This document shows positions 1-18,230 of a stretch of 64,000 nt of DNA, piece after piece. The notes under the pieces are model-generated. The model saw only the letters and a program-made list of their open reading frames with translations, made no database searches and was not told the DNA's origin. The stretch comes from Balanoglossus misakiensis (taxonomy: Eukaryota; Hemichordata): assembly GCA_040954595.2 (NCBI GenBank), contig CM082587.2, forward strand, positions 2,356,001 to 2,420,000, given 5' to 3'. Positions within the stretch are counted from its first letter, which is position 1; every line of letters begins with the position of its first letter. A program made the position numbers and the translations under genes.

Positions 1-830
1 AGATTTAATAACTAAAATCAGAGACTAAAGTGTGGCAGACATATTACAAGGACAGTGTATATGTACAGTAATGGTAACTATGGAAACAGACTATCAATCA
101 TATTTGAAGTCGTTGTTGTCAAGGTAACAGTGGATAAACTTATCTTGCATCAACTCACGGCATTACAGTGGCAATGTTGTTGCTATGGTCACAGTGATAC
201 ATTAGGAATTGAGTGTATATATTTTCTCACTAGGAAACTGTGTATTTTGAATTGGCTTTCTTATTTTTCCTATAGATTTTAAATATGTACATACTTATAA
301 ATGTGTTTGATGTGCGCAGCTTACAGTCTATAGTCTGATCATGTTTTTGGAGAAGGTCAACCTTCTAATTAAATTAATATTTTTTGCAAAGTTATACTTT
401 TAAACTGTAGCCATGTCATTTTGATATTTAAAAAATCTTCAGTATCATATTACCATTATTATGCCTATGGAGTCAAGTTCAAAGTTTATTCCGTCCAAAC
501 TGTGCCCATAAGACACACAATGGTAGTGGGGTCACTTTTGAAATGTAAGCTTATAATCTAACATTTTCAAAAAATGATGTGCAAATTCAGTTTTCAAAGA
601 TTGGTATCCGTCCATACATTTCAGTGGCAAGTGCAACAACTTTGTGGTTGAGAGACAGCTTTTCTCACATGGGTGTTTCAATTTTCTGTCATTATGTCTG
701 TACATGTTTTTTTTTTTTTGTCTGTGATGTATTATCTAATACAATTGGTGGTGTTTTTACTGGCAGGGATTGTGGTATTTTTTGTATAAAAAAAAAGTGT
801 GATTTTTGTAAATAAACATATACACGTATC
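1..830 (+). other. Probable 3' UTR of an upstream plus-strand gene
   Basis: No convincing coding exon is visible. The stretch is T-rich and non-coding and ends with a run of A and T followed by AATAAA at 811-816, a typical polyadenylation signal. The simplest reading is the tail of a last exon whose coding part lies before the window. It could equally be plain intergenic DNA; no splice acceptor or stop codon fixes it. Confidence 0.3.
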
Positions 831-1138
831 ACCAATGTTCATTTTTGCACAAACAGTTTTGGTACGAGTAGTTATTGATCAGTTATCAGACTTTCACTTA
901 ATAGTGAACGTGCATTGGACACTTCCACCACATCTTAACAGGTGAGCTGTGAAGGTCAACCCCCGGGTCAACCATGATGCACAACGCCCTCAACGGTTAA
1001 TGTAAACAAAAAATAGGGAGAGAATGCGCATGTGTCGCAGACGTGACAGCCATTGTGGATAGACAGAAATGTAGAAGTTATTACGAGTAGAGAAATATCA
1101 TAATAATTTAGTTGTGCTTCGTACATTCTCTTCACGTG
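831..1138 (+). promoter_or_regulatory. Promoter and 5' UTR region of PPP1R11
   Basis: This is the non-coding stretch before the PPP1R11 start codon. It has more CpG than its surroundings and contains a half NRF1-like site (TGCGCATG, near 1025-1032), as is common at housekeeping promoters. No TATA box stands out. The transcription start cannot be placed from sequence. Confidence 0.4.
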
Positions 1139-1960
1139 ATGGCGACGGTAACGAGAACTGCTTCAAAAACCGTAACTGAATCGCGATCGGTAAGTCGTCA
1201 CTATGAATATCAGTGAAACGCTGTGTATGTTTTCATGTCGATTGTCGGTGTTTCAGTCATGTCAGTTTCAGGCGATCTGGGGGCTGCATACGCAGGATTC
1301 TAACACTAACAGCATAGCCGATCGCTGGTAACACACATGTATGATCACCATAATCTGTTGAACAGTATGTGAACAACAGTATGGGAGACAGATTGTTCAT
1401 TTTTCATATGCACACCTGCATTACCAATGGGAGTTGGCAGGTCAACAAGTCCCACGTACACCTTTGTAGACCACTGACTCTAACCTCAGGACTGTATATT
1501 TGACCGAGCCCTACACTGGTGAAGTATTGGTTTGCTGAGTGAGGTGATACATTATACCGGTACCTTTTGTGTCCTATACTTAGCTATGTCATGTATTTTT
1601 CTTGTTCTAGCCTAATGTTACGTTAAAGCTCAGACCGCCAAAGTCCGACAAGAAAGTGAAGTGGGATCAGGGAACGGTTGATAATGAACATATGAACAAA
1701 AAGAAATCCAAATGTAAGTACATGTATCTGCAGTCATCTTTGTCATCATTCAACACTTCTAGGAAAATATGCTCAATTTTATATGGGTTTGTGTTATAGG
1801 TTGCTGTATCTATGAAAAACCGAGGATGTTCGGAGAGAGTTCATCAGAGGACAGCGATGACGAGTGCCATCATTGCAGGGGTCACAAGAAAACGTCAAAT
1901 CCAAAACCCGACGGATCTTCGAATCCAGACAGTGGACACGGAGAAAGTTCACCATCATAG
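1139..1960 (+). CDS. PPP1R11: Protein phosphatase 1 regulatory inhibitor subunit 11 (inhibitor-3)
   Basis: Three exons, 1139-1189, 1611-1713 and 1800-1960, join in frame at GT-AG introns to give 104 residues (human about 126). The family protein is a heat-stable, disordered inhibitor of protein phosphatase 1 and has been reported as an E3 ubiquitin ligase. Visible hallmarks are the basic block with KKVKW (the PP1-docking RVxF-type motif), the TVDNEHM motif, the KCCCIYEKPR cysteine cluster across the exon 2-3 junction, and an acidic FGESSSEDSDDE stretch followed by CHHCRGHKK. The tail is Ser/Pro-rich and shorter than in vertebrates. The start is the first ATG, 17 codons before the first donor. 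The gene is tail-to-tail with POLR1H, a neighbour also in the human MHC region. Identification is firm; PP1 inhibition is inferred from the family. Confidence 0.94.
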
Positions 1961-2136
1961 TGATAGGACTTTCAGGAGATGATATTTTATCAAATATTTA
2001 CATTTTGTGTAAGAAAGAGCTCTCATCTTTGCGTGATGCCTCGATAAACAGCTCTTCCCGTATTATGAGAACTTAACATAGACAGCTAGAACTAGGAAAG
2101 TCTGTCGACAGCTTCCATAGGTTAGAATAGCATACT

Positions 2137-2142
2137 ATTAAA
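2137..2142 (+). terminator. Likely PPP1R11 polyadenylation signal (ATTAAA)
   Basis: The variant signal ATTAAA lies about 180 bp after the PPP1R11 stop and is followed within 15 bp by an A-run. It is the only good signal before the opposing POLR1H signal at 2202-2207. Confidence 0.45.
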
Positions 2143-2201
2143 TATCTGCAGCAAAAAAAATGGTGTTGAAATATTCTGGTCGTGCTCATTTAATTAACAT
2201 A

Positions 2202-2207
2202 TTTATT
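2202..2207 (-). terminator. Likely POLR1H polyadenylation signal (AATAAA)
   Basis: Reads TTTATT on the plus strand, so AATAAA on the minus strand, 110 bp after the POLR1H stop codon. It sits 60 bp from the opposing PPP1R11 signal, so the two 3' ends nearly touch. Confidence 0.5.
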
Positions 2208-2316
2208 TAAAAAAAAAGATGCCCCACTGAAAGCAGTAGTTCATTGGTAATATCCAGGCGAGCTGGTTGTCATGGTTTGGTACACACATGGATTCCCTGG
2301 CAACAGCATCTTTTTC

Positions 2317-3135
2317 CTAGGAATACTCTGATTCTTGAAATCTGGGAAGAAAGTTGAGAGAGAAAGGGAGTTATAGCTCAGAATTACTGGTATGAATGTC
2401 ACATACTGTTAACATTGACCATATAGTCCTGGTAATGTAATAAAATTATTTACAAACCTGCATTTTGGACACATGTAGAAGACAGTCTGTCCTTCATCAG
2501 CTGATCTTGTTTGTTTTGTGTGGTATATCATGCTGTCGTTGCCACATTGACCGCATCTGTGATCTACCCTTGGTCCATTCAGTAAACTATCTATTACTTC
2601 TTCCGATGCCTTTGTTCTTTGTATTCTTGGGTTAAATTTCACTTCTGAAGTCATTGTTATGCCATCAAAATCTGTACATATGACATCAGAGTGGTATCAG
2701 AAGAATTTGGGTCTGGTACATCATGATCAGTATCTGACTAATGATATGCAGTACAATATTTACTGAATAAACAAATGCATTGTACAACAACTTGTGACTT
2801 CTATTCAATGTACACACCAGCAAGGTGAATAGTGTACTGCTTTGCTGTCAGTAGGTTGTTGGGGGAGGGGAGAGCCTGGTTTCCATGGAGACCAGTATGG
2901 AGCCCAGGCTGGGAGAGGGGGTTACCACACGTGAACTTCAACATGGTCGAAGTGTAATTGTATCGTGAATATCGGTCACTTTACCTGTAACATCAACTTT
3001 AAATTTGCAAGTTGGACACAAAACATAATCTTCGTGACCTGGAAGTGGCAGAATGGTCCCACATGTTGGACAAAACTCCAGATCACTTTCGAAATTCGTA
3101 GCATCACGTGCACGTTTGCTTCTGTGCGCCGCCAT
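2317..3135 (-). CDS. POLR1H: RNA polymerase I subunit RPA12 (zinc ribbon, TFIIS-like)
   Basis: Three minus-strand exons (3135-2985, 2644-2458, 2341-2317) give 120 residues (human 126). The N-terminal zinc ribbon has the CPTCG and CPTCK pairs. The C-terminal TFIIS-type ribbon has CGQCG and CPKC pairs around the RSADEGQTVF loop, whose Asp-Glu pair serves RNA cleavage and backtrack rescue in the family. The last exon encodes only a short tail (RFQESEYS), matching the human ending. The first intron could use a different donor just downstream of the chosen CAG|GTAAAG, adding a few linker residues, so that junction is the least certain. The ATG at 3135 lies inside a perfect YY1-type motif. DHX16 ends only 299 bp upstream on the same strand. 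Also called ZNRD1. Confidence 0.94.
2879..2892 (+). promoter_or_regulatory. RFX-like X-box in POLR1H intron 1
   Basis: Matches the RFX consensus GTTnCCATGGnAAC at 13 of 14 positions, with flanking bases that extend the palindrome. A matched motif only; binding is not shown. Confidence 0.3.
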
Positions 3136-3138
3136 GTT
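3128..3138 (-). promoter_or_regulatory. YY1-type motif over the POLR1H start codon
   Basis: On the minus strand this reads AACATGGCGGC, a full match to the AAnATGGCGGC motif found just downstream of many housekeeping transcription starts. It contains the start codon, which implies a short 5' leader. Confidence 0.45.
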
Positions 3139-3263
3139 TGTTAGCGCCCTCTTTACGATATAAGTCAATCTTTTGTTTTCACCTCAAAGTTGCACAATAG
3201 CAAAATGTCCGCCACAGGGTACAAGATTGATCACATATTATCACTTATGCATGAATATAGACA

Positions 3264-3269
3264 TTTATT
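3264..3269 (-). terminator. Likely DHX16 polyadenylation signal (AATAAA)
   Basis: AATAAA on the minus strand, about 165 bp after the DHX16 stop and only about 130 bp before the POLR1H start codon. The POLR1H promoter must therefore overlap or abut the DHX16 3' end. Confidence 0.5.
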
Positions 3270-3433
3270 CAGAGTATGACAAAAGTTCTAACTAATTTCT
3301 TTAATGTATACTGTATACATGTAGTCTTTTCATATGCACTCCAACTCAGTCATTGATCTTTTCCTAATGGCTATGATCTCCAAATCCCCGATTTTGAAGC
3401 ACTGGACACAGCTGATGTGGGGACATTCTACAC

Positions 3434-8707
<5,274 letters not shown>

Positions 8708-9460
8708 ATTGCGTTAGAATCACTACAGATTACTGAGTTTCATGGAAGATATGCACGTGTGATAATGTAGAAAGATTGTTCACATATTACTCCCGTTACT
8801 TCATCCAAATAAAAGTTAGCTCTCTAGTCAGCTGGGCAAACGTAAACACCACGTCTTGACTGCACCTGTGTCCCGTTAGTTGAAAAGCACCACAGCGAGG
8901 AGATTATCAGCGTAATGAGCAGTATCACCAATTACAGTTGATCTTTAGTGTGTTACCTACTATAAGTAAAAGCAAGCACAGGCTGCGATGCAATTACAGG
9001 TCGAATACAGCAGAAACACACTCGGGTCTGCACGTCTTCTGCACAACAGCGGCCATCTTCTTTTAGAAAGTGCGCCACCACACGAGCCTCCACTAAGTTT
9101 GATGACATCATTACAACCTCCTAACTCCCTAATCGTTGTATCCATAGCTGGGTTTTCAGGTTAAACATTTATCGACATATATTATGTTGGTTTCAGTGGA
9201 AGCGCAAACTTTTGAAGGCCCTAAATATCCCAACCTTATCACTATTTTAAGAAACGACTTTCCTAAATCAACTAAGCTACTTTTTTAAAAATTTCTATAA
9301 ACTTAGAGGGTTCTTCTTATCAACAAGTTGTGACGTTGTACACACAGCAACAACAAATCGTTGAAGTTTGATTTCAGTACGGGCAGGTCTGCTGCAATCA
9401 TCATCGTTAGAACTAGTATACGCGGCGTTTTCCAGAATTTTGGACAGACTGTGCCTCAAA
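8708..9460. promoter_or_regulatory. Divergent promoter region between DHX16 and SSNA1
   Basis: About 750 bp separate the two start codons, which face away from each other. On the minus strand a YY1-like motif (AAGATGGCCGC) lies at 9049-9059, likely just downstream of the DHX16 transcription start. An ATG in this motif opens a short frame of about 20 codons in the DHX16 leader. No clear TATA box or X-box was seen, although SSNA1 is a centrosomal gene. Confidence 0.45.
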
Positions 9461-11467
9461 ATGACTCACCAAGGAGCAGCCCTTCAAAGTTATAATAATG
9501 AATTAGTCAAATGTAAGTACTAGTACTCAGTTTTGATGAGCAAAACATAACAGTGGTGCTGTCAATATCATTGACCCAGGCGTGTGAACTGAAACCCAAC
9601 AAAATACCGTGGGATAATACTGTTTTGAGTTCTTGTGAAGATTTGACAGGGTACTATAATTTCAATATAGGTACAAGGTGCAAAATTGGCTGTGAAAAAT
9701 AAGCAAATCATTCAAATACACGTTTATTATTGTAAATGAGGTATAGTATAACAAGCCTGAACGTGTTGTCCCACAGACAAACTGGCATTATCTAAATGCT
9801 GTGTATGTGATATGTTTCTTCAGGTATTGAAGATCTATGTGCCAAGAGAGATGAACTTCACAAGCAGATTTTGAATGAGGAGGAAGAGAAACAAAAAATC
9901 CAGAATGATCTGAGAATACTTTCCGAGAGATTGGCCAAAGTCAATGAAAGTCTAGCAAAGAAAATTGCCGCCAGGAATGAGTATGACAAGACCATAGCTG
10001 AAACAGAGGCTGCATATATGAAGGTAATGATTTGGTTGTCTGATTTCACTGTAATTGCCGGTTCCAAACTAATGTTAGCCTTGTCGAGAAATACAGTCGT
10101 ACACCATGTGATGACAACCTTGAACTATTGAAAGGCATTTGACTCACAGCACACATAATTGTGATATTGTAATAATGCACTATTGTGTTTTTGTGTGTGT
10201 ATTTCACCACTACTAATTGTGTCTGGAATGTTTTTTTGTCTCTGATTCCCCTAACAGATTATCGAGAGTTCACAAACATTACTCAACGTTTTAAACCGAG
10301 AATCGTCGGTCTTAAAAGACAAGGGTGTGCCGGCATTCAGCAACCTGCCATCATAAAACATCACTTGATTGTGTGTTAGTAAACGTTCTTTATGCACCCA
10401 CACCACGTTGCAATAATACATTCTCATGTCAGTCAACAGTACCTGTATTTACACTATTTTGATTCCTGTCAGTTTTGACTCTCTCTATCATCCAAAAATT
10501 TTACAGGAAACTTTGTATGTATGTTGACATGAGGATGTGTTGCAACACTATATGTATTGTACTTGTATTTCTGTGTCTTGACAAATAGCTCTGTTACTCT
10601 GATATTAACATTTTCTGTCTTCTGTTGCCCGTCACATTTCTCCTTTCCCACAGCTGGAGAGTAGACTTCCATATCCCAGCATGGACCTGGCAAATTGAAG
10701 CTGGCATGCGTACTGTGCTGTGGGGATTTCCATTATGTTCCATACCCATGCTTTATGAACTGTTAACAAAATTTTGAAAGTTTAGCCTAGTTGAACTACG
10801 TGTAGTTTGCTAGTTAAATATACATATTTCCTAGTCTGTATATTGGTCGACTTTTGGAAATCCCCATTCATCCATGTAGTGCATGTAGTCTAGATGGTCA
10901 TACTTGTTGCCGATAGTCTCCTGTTATTGCAAAGTCCTCATTAATCATCTTACAGCTGGGAGTTAAATTAACCCTCCTGGCTGCCAGTTCAGATTTGCTG
11001 TTTTATTTTCTGATCGAGACTGCAGCTGAACTGGACAGGCAGGAGGAATAATCATTCCATTCTGTGTTCACGTGTAGTCAAGTCGCATGGTAGGAACATA
11101 CTAATAATAGAACCTCTACCTGTGTAGCGACAAACAATACTTGCTTGTAAAGGGAGCCCTCTTGCATGCTTACAGTTAGTTAAGCGCTCTTGTGTAGACA
11201 CCCAAGCCAGCTGTAAGTGAACACTTCAAAACGAGACTTTGCATTGACATGAGTACTTGAGTTGGCGATAATTATGACCGGTGAATTTATTTGCTTAGTT
11301 CAGTGTGCGACCTAACACGATGATCTGTCTCTTTCCCGCAGATTCTAGAGAGTTCGCAGACTTTATTGAACGTATTGAAACGTGAAGCTATGGTTATAGA
11401 CAAGACACAGACACCGCAAGCCACCAGTTCTACAACGCTGAGCAAATCTCGAGAACAGATGACATGA
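9461..11467 (+). CDS. SSNA1: SSNA1 (NA14) centrosomal coiled-coil protein, canonical isoform
   Basis: Exons 9461-9512, 9824-10023 and 11342-11467 give 125 residues (human 119). The protein is almost entirely one alpha-helical coiled coil. The start MTHQGAALQ and the block [12 protein letters not shown] then [15 protein letters not shown] are near-identical to the family. SSNA1 forms fibres on microtubules at centrosomes, basal bodies and branch points, and affects microtubule nucleation. The C-terminal tail after KRE is variable and polar. A second last exon at 10258-10356 can replace exon 3 and is listed separately. The start is the first ATG and sits just before the conserved N-terminus. 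A polyadenylation signal follows at 11943-11948. Confidence 0.95.
10258..10356 (+). CDS. SSNA1: Alternative last exon of SSNA1 (exon 3a)
   Basis: After a good polypyrimidine tract and a CAG-type acceptor this exon opens in the same phase as exon 3b. It reads [15 protein letters not shown], then a different tail ending FSNLPS and a TAA stop. Spliced to exons 1-2 it gives 116 residues. Across the 15 shared codons it differs from exon 3b by seven synonymous and only two amino-acid-changing codons, and the upstream tracts are also alike. This points to an old tandem exon duplication kept by selection. No clear AATAAA was seen between this stop and exon 3b, so its 3' end is unknown. A pseudo-exon remains possible. 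Confidence 0.7.
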   Translation: MIESSQTLLNVLNRESSVLKDKGVPAFSNLPS

Positions 11468-11942
11468 ACTTGAATCCTGTACAAGCCCCCCTCCCCAAAG
11501 TCCAATCTGAAATCTGCAATCAAAACATTCCTGACTCCATCGGAATGACAAAGACAGGAAAGGAGTATTAAGTCAGACCTTCCAAAAATTGCAATAACAC
11601 TGTATCTTGTATATAGACTTCTTGTAAATCCAATTCCATGATTAACGGAACTAAACGCTTTGGTTTTCAAGCTACACAGACATGTACAGTTTAAACATCT
11701 TGTGACCAAATTTTTCTGACTTTTGGGGGAAAATATATATTTAAGAAAAATCCTGTAAATATATTTCTTTAATTGTGCAGACTTTGTAAGTGACTTATTT
11801 TGAGTTATACATGTACTTTCAGTATGATTTTTCAGTATGATTAAAATTCTGCGTAAGAAGTACCATTAATATACTAATCAGTTGTCTTTGTTGTGATTAT
11901 GAATTTATGTTTCATATCATACTGATTTTTTTTAAATTCCAC

Positions 11943-11948
11943 AATAAA
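11943..11948 (+). terminator. Likely SSNA1 polyadenylation signal (AATAAA)
   Basis: First canonical signal after the exon 3b stop, implying a 3' UTR of about 490 bases. Confidence 0.5.
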
Positions 11949-11969
11949 AAATATAGCCTTGATATTACA

Positions 11970-12645
11970 TTACAGCCTCATCTGATGTGTTTGGGTGAAT
12001 GTGTGCGCATTGTATGTGATGTGTTTAACCTAAACTGTCAGCAGTTGCTCATACCCCAAGTGGATGTCGACAGTCTATGTTTTGGCTTCTGAATGACATT
12101 GATGGTCACCAGGGGGTTAGGTGCAGAGGGGTAGGGCTGTTTGGGCTTTCTTACAAGTTATAATTAATATGTAAAGCACTGCCAATAATCCAATGAAAAT
12201 GCGCCCTCACCATGGTTTGAGGGCGCTATTTCCCCCCGGCTGTGGTGAAGGTCACCGAGGTAATGTACACACATCGTGTGAAGTACAGTAGTTGTTTGGT
12301 TTACTCATTTTCAAGACCGGGATTTTCGTTAAAAGGTGATATCTGCTGTAATATATTTCCCCCAGAGACTTGAGGTTTATTGAATCACAGAGAATGCATT
12401 ATGAGCTATGTAGGGTACAAGGTTAGAGGTCATGACACACTGCACCCCTGTGAGAAATTGACACTATTGATAGGGGTGATCTGCTACCTTGTGTGTTAGT
12501 GTGTTTGTCTGTGTATGTGTTTGTTAATGCATGACTTTTGAATGCAACCAAGAATCAATGAAGAGCTGTGTTTTGTGTTAATAAATAGCAGTGTGTATCT
12601 CTGTTGATTCTTTTTGTAAACACAAATATACAATGCCATCAAAAA
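11970..12645 (+). promoter_or_regulatory. Intergenic and promoter region of MRRF
   Basis: No coding signal. Two CCAAT boxes lie close together (12182-12186 and 12190-12194). Right after them is a near-perfect palindrome at 12201-12226 (GCGCCCTCA, 8-base spacer, TGAGGGCGC). Either could be part of the MRRF promoter. The transcription start is not visible. Confidence 0.35.
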
Positions 12646-14062
12646 ATGACGTCTATTTCTCAACAGACTTTGAAAGGTTGTGTGAAAAGCAACATGTCCT
12701 CAGTTCGATTTATTCAACACCTGTATAGCACAAGACTTGCCCTGCAGCAGTGCAGAGTTTTAGCAAAGACCAGACTATGCAGGACACCGTATATGATCAA
12801 TTGGAAGTGGGCTATGCCTGCATTACTGCCAGTAAGATACTATGCAAAGAAAGGTAATGTATGTCCAGCACACACACACACACACACCATTCCTCAGACT
12901 TCTATATAAAGAGATTTAGTATCAATATTTCACCTCAGTTTGTGCATAAGCGATAGATGGCTGCACTGAAAATTAAGGTCATAGTTCACACTTTACAGAT
13001 ATTTGTGACATACTGTACTTGCAGGTAAGAAACATTCACCAAAAGTTGACGTGAACCATTCAGCCGATGAAGACGTCTTAGATTTACAGGAGGTCAAGGA
13101 CAAGATGCAAGTGGTGCTTGATCATCTTAAAGATGAATATGTGAAGAACTTGTCTGTGAGGACCTCACCAGGTGGGTATATGTTTAACTGTTGCAGTTAT
13201 AGGTTCCATAGCAACCACTCCTTGTGGTAGAGTTTCTGACTTGACATATAAATGGAGAGTATATCATACTGCATCATTCATTGTTTTGTCTGACACTTCG
13301 TTTCCGCAGGATCCTTGGACCACATCATTGTGACGACTAAAGATGGGAAGATTCCTCTCAATCAGCTGGGTCAGATCGCCATGAAATCAGCTCAGAAGTT
13401 TACCATCAACATGAGCAGTTATCCACAGGTATGTAACAGATGAATGCTGTCTATCCATTGTTTTCTATGGTAAGATTGGACCTCTATAGAGGGAACTGGG
13501 GGTGAAAGGGTTAAATCAGGTAGAAGTGGTTTGTTGCCAGCTCGAAGTAAAGGCATGGCTACATTATCTAAATTTACCTGATGGATTCTTTACAGGCATT
13601 GAGTTCAGCTGTGAAAGCGATCTCAGAAAGTGGAATGAATTTAAACCCTCAGATGGAAGGGAATACCATTACTGTGCCAATACCCAAGTAAGTGATGTCA
13701 TTGTGAAAACTATTTGTAGAATAACGTTGCAACCAAGGACGTGGGATCCACATGAGGCAAAGTTTATCTTGAGGACTGCACTAGTGACTGTATGTGACTA
13801 ACAGGTTTGATCTCATTTCAGAGTGACCAAGGAACATCGGGAGAGCCTTGCCAAGGCTGCCAAGGTTATGTGTGACAAGTCAAAGGTCAATCTTCGAAAT
13901 GTGAGGTCAAAGGTTATGAATGAGGTCAAGAAACACAAAGACCATTCTTCGAAGGACACCTTGAGACTGCTAGAAAAACAAATCCAGCAAATAACGGACG
14001 ATTTTAATGACAATGCAGAACGATTATTGTCAGCGAAAACCAAGGAACTTCTAGGAAAATAA
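12646..14062 (+). CDS. MRRF: Mitochondrial ribosome-recycling factor
   Basis: Five exons, 12646-12853, 13025-13171, 13310-13428, 13596-13687 and 13822-14062, give 268 residues (human 262). The protein splits post-termination mitochondrial ribosomes together with EF-G2. The first exon is rich in Arg, Lys and Ser without acids and ends VRYYAKK, a good mitochondrial presequence. The RRF domain follows, with VRTSPGSLDHI, the IPLNQLGQI strand, MNLNPQMEGNTITVPIPKVT and VTKEHRESLAKAAK. The end, SAKTKELLGK, matches the human tail. An internal ATG at 12694 (MSSVRFIQ) could instead be the start; both leave a presequence. Polyadenylation signals are at 14249-14254 and 14304-14309. It is tail-to-tail with PHYHD1. 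Confidence 0.95.
13453..13514 (+). repeat. Dispersed repeat, copy 1 (MRRF intron 4)
   Basis: About 62 bp beginning ATCCATTGTTTTCTATGG and ending TGAAAGGGTTAAA. A second copy in the same orientation with a few changes and small indels lies at 31660-31726. No coding capacity; it looks like a fragment of a small non-autonomous element. Confidence 0.6.
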
Positions 14063-14848
14063 AGAATTTGCATGACAACGTCCTGTAGATCGCGGGTGCA
14101 GTGGTTGGAAGTGAATGGCAAACATCAGTTGAATAGGTGGAATCAACTTGGAATTGAGAAATGAGTTTGAATGCGTGGCTTGCATGACTGAAAGCAGAAA
14201 TGATTGGAACAATTGCAGTATTTTCAACTTGTTGTTTGATTTAGTAAAATAAACATCATCATGGAATTCCTAAATTGTACCATTATTTTGTCACAGAGGT
14301 TTGAATAAAATGACCACTGTTTTAATACCGACTTGTGTGTCCACAACGTGTGTGCATTATTTGATTTCTTGTGTGTTTACTTCTATAAAAAAGCTTTGTT
14401 AAACCTCAGTGTGCACATATTTCAACTACCAACATATGTGAACACTGAATGCTTGATTTATTAAATTTTATTTAATGATACTGTCACTTTTAAACATATG
14501 AGAGATATGTTAAACCTAAAGATGTACTTAGCCATTATATTAAAAAAGAATTTTAAACCTATGAGATTAATGTGAAAGCTGATTATAAGCTACCATTAAT
14601 TTTAGCAAAATATATCAAGAAATTTCCATATGAAATACTGAAGTTTTTAAAAGATTTTGGATCAGTGTTACTTCTGATCCAAGGAATCTGGATGTTCAGT
14701 TCAACAATCGATTGATGTGGAGACACTGTACTCTTGGTAACAACTGTGATCTGTAAGGTATCATTCTTGCTGATCTGTTCGTGACTTCCGAAGACAATGC
14801 CAGGATGTGTGACCTCTTGACCCGACGGTGCAACAGGCATCCAGACAT
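14063..14848. other. Shared 3' region between MRRF and PHYHD1
   Basis: An AT-rich tail-to-tail stretch without coding signal. Plus-strand AATAAA at 14249-14254 and 14304-14309 serve MRRF. Minus-strand AATAAA at 14457-14462 and 14467-14472 would serve PHYHD1 and imply a 3' UTR of about 380 bases. The two transcripts end roughly 150 bp apart. Confidence 0.5.
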
Positions 14849-17855
<3,007 letters not shown>

Positions 17856-18230
17856 CTTGACCCAATGTAACACATACGGAAAGGTCAACGCAGGTCATTC
17901 GGGGTCCACTACACGTGTTTGTTACGTCATATGTACAAGGGACTCTTCTCCCACTAATTTCCTTGATTTTGTCATTCTCCTAGTAATTAACGCTCCTCAA
18001 AACCATAATGATTAAATAAAACAAAACTAGAACTACTCTAATCAACATTTGTCAGTCAAACTAAATACAAAACACTCTAATTTGACCGAGTTTTTTTTAG
18101 GATAGGATTGACACCCCCGAAGATCGACAGACACGCCCACCCAGTCGTGCGCCCCCACGGGGTGGTGTAAACAAACCGTGTCACTTTCAGGTCAGCTGAA
18201 TATAGCGGTCACATTACGTCCAAGATCACG
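17856..18230. promoter_or_regulatory. Bidirectional promoter of PHYHD1 and PPT2
   Basis: Only 375 bp separate the two divergent start codons. Motifs seen: two AGGTCA half-sites four bases apart (17882-17887 and 17892-17897, a DR4), followed after four more bases by GGGTCC (17902-17907); an E-box inside ACACGTGT (17911-17918); a CRE-like TACGTCA (17923-17929); and a GC-rich CACCC/GGGTGG stretch near 18135-18170. A shared promoter is inferred from the spacing and orientation. Confidence 0.55.

Noticed and set aside
8960-9145. 61-codon minus-strand frame between DHX16 and SSNA1
   Set aside because: Upstream of the DHX16 start and overlapping the putative promoter and leader. No recognisable protein.
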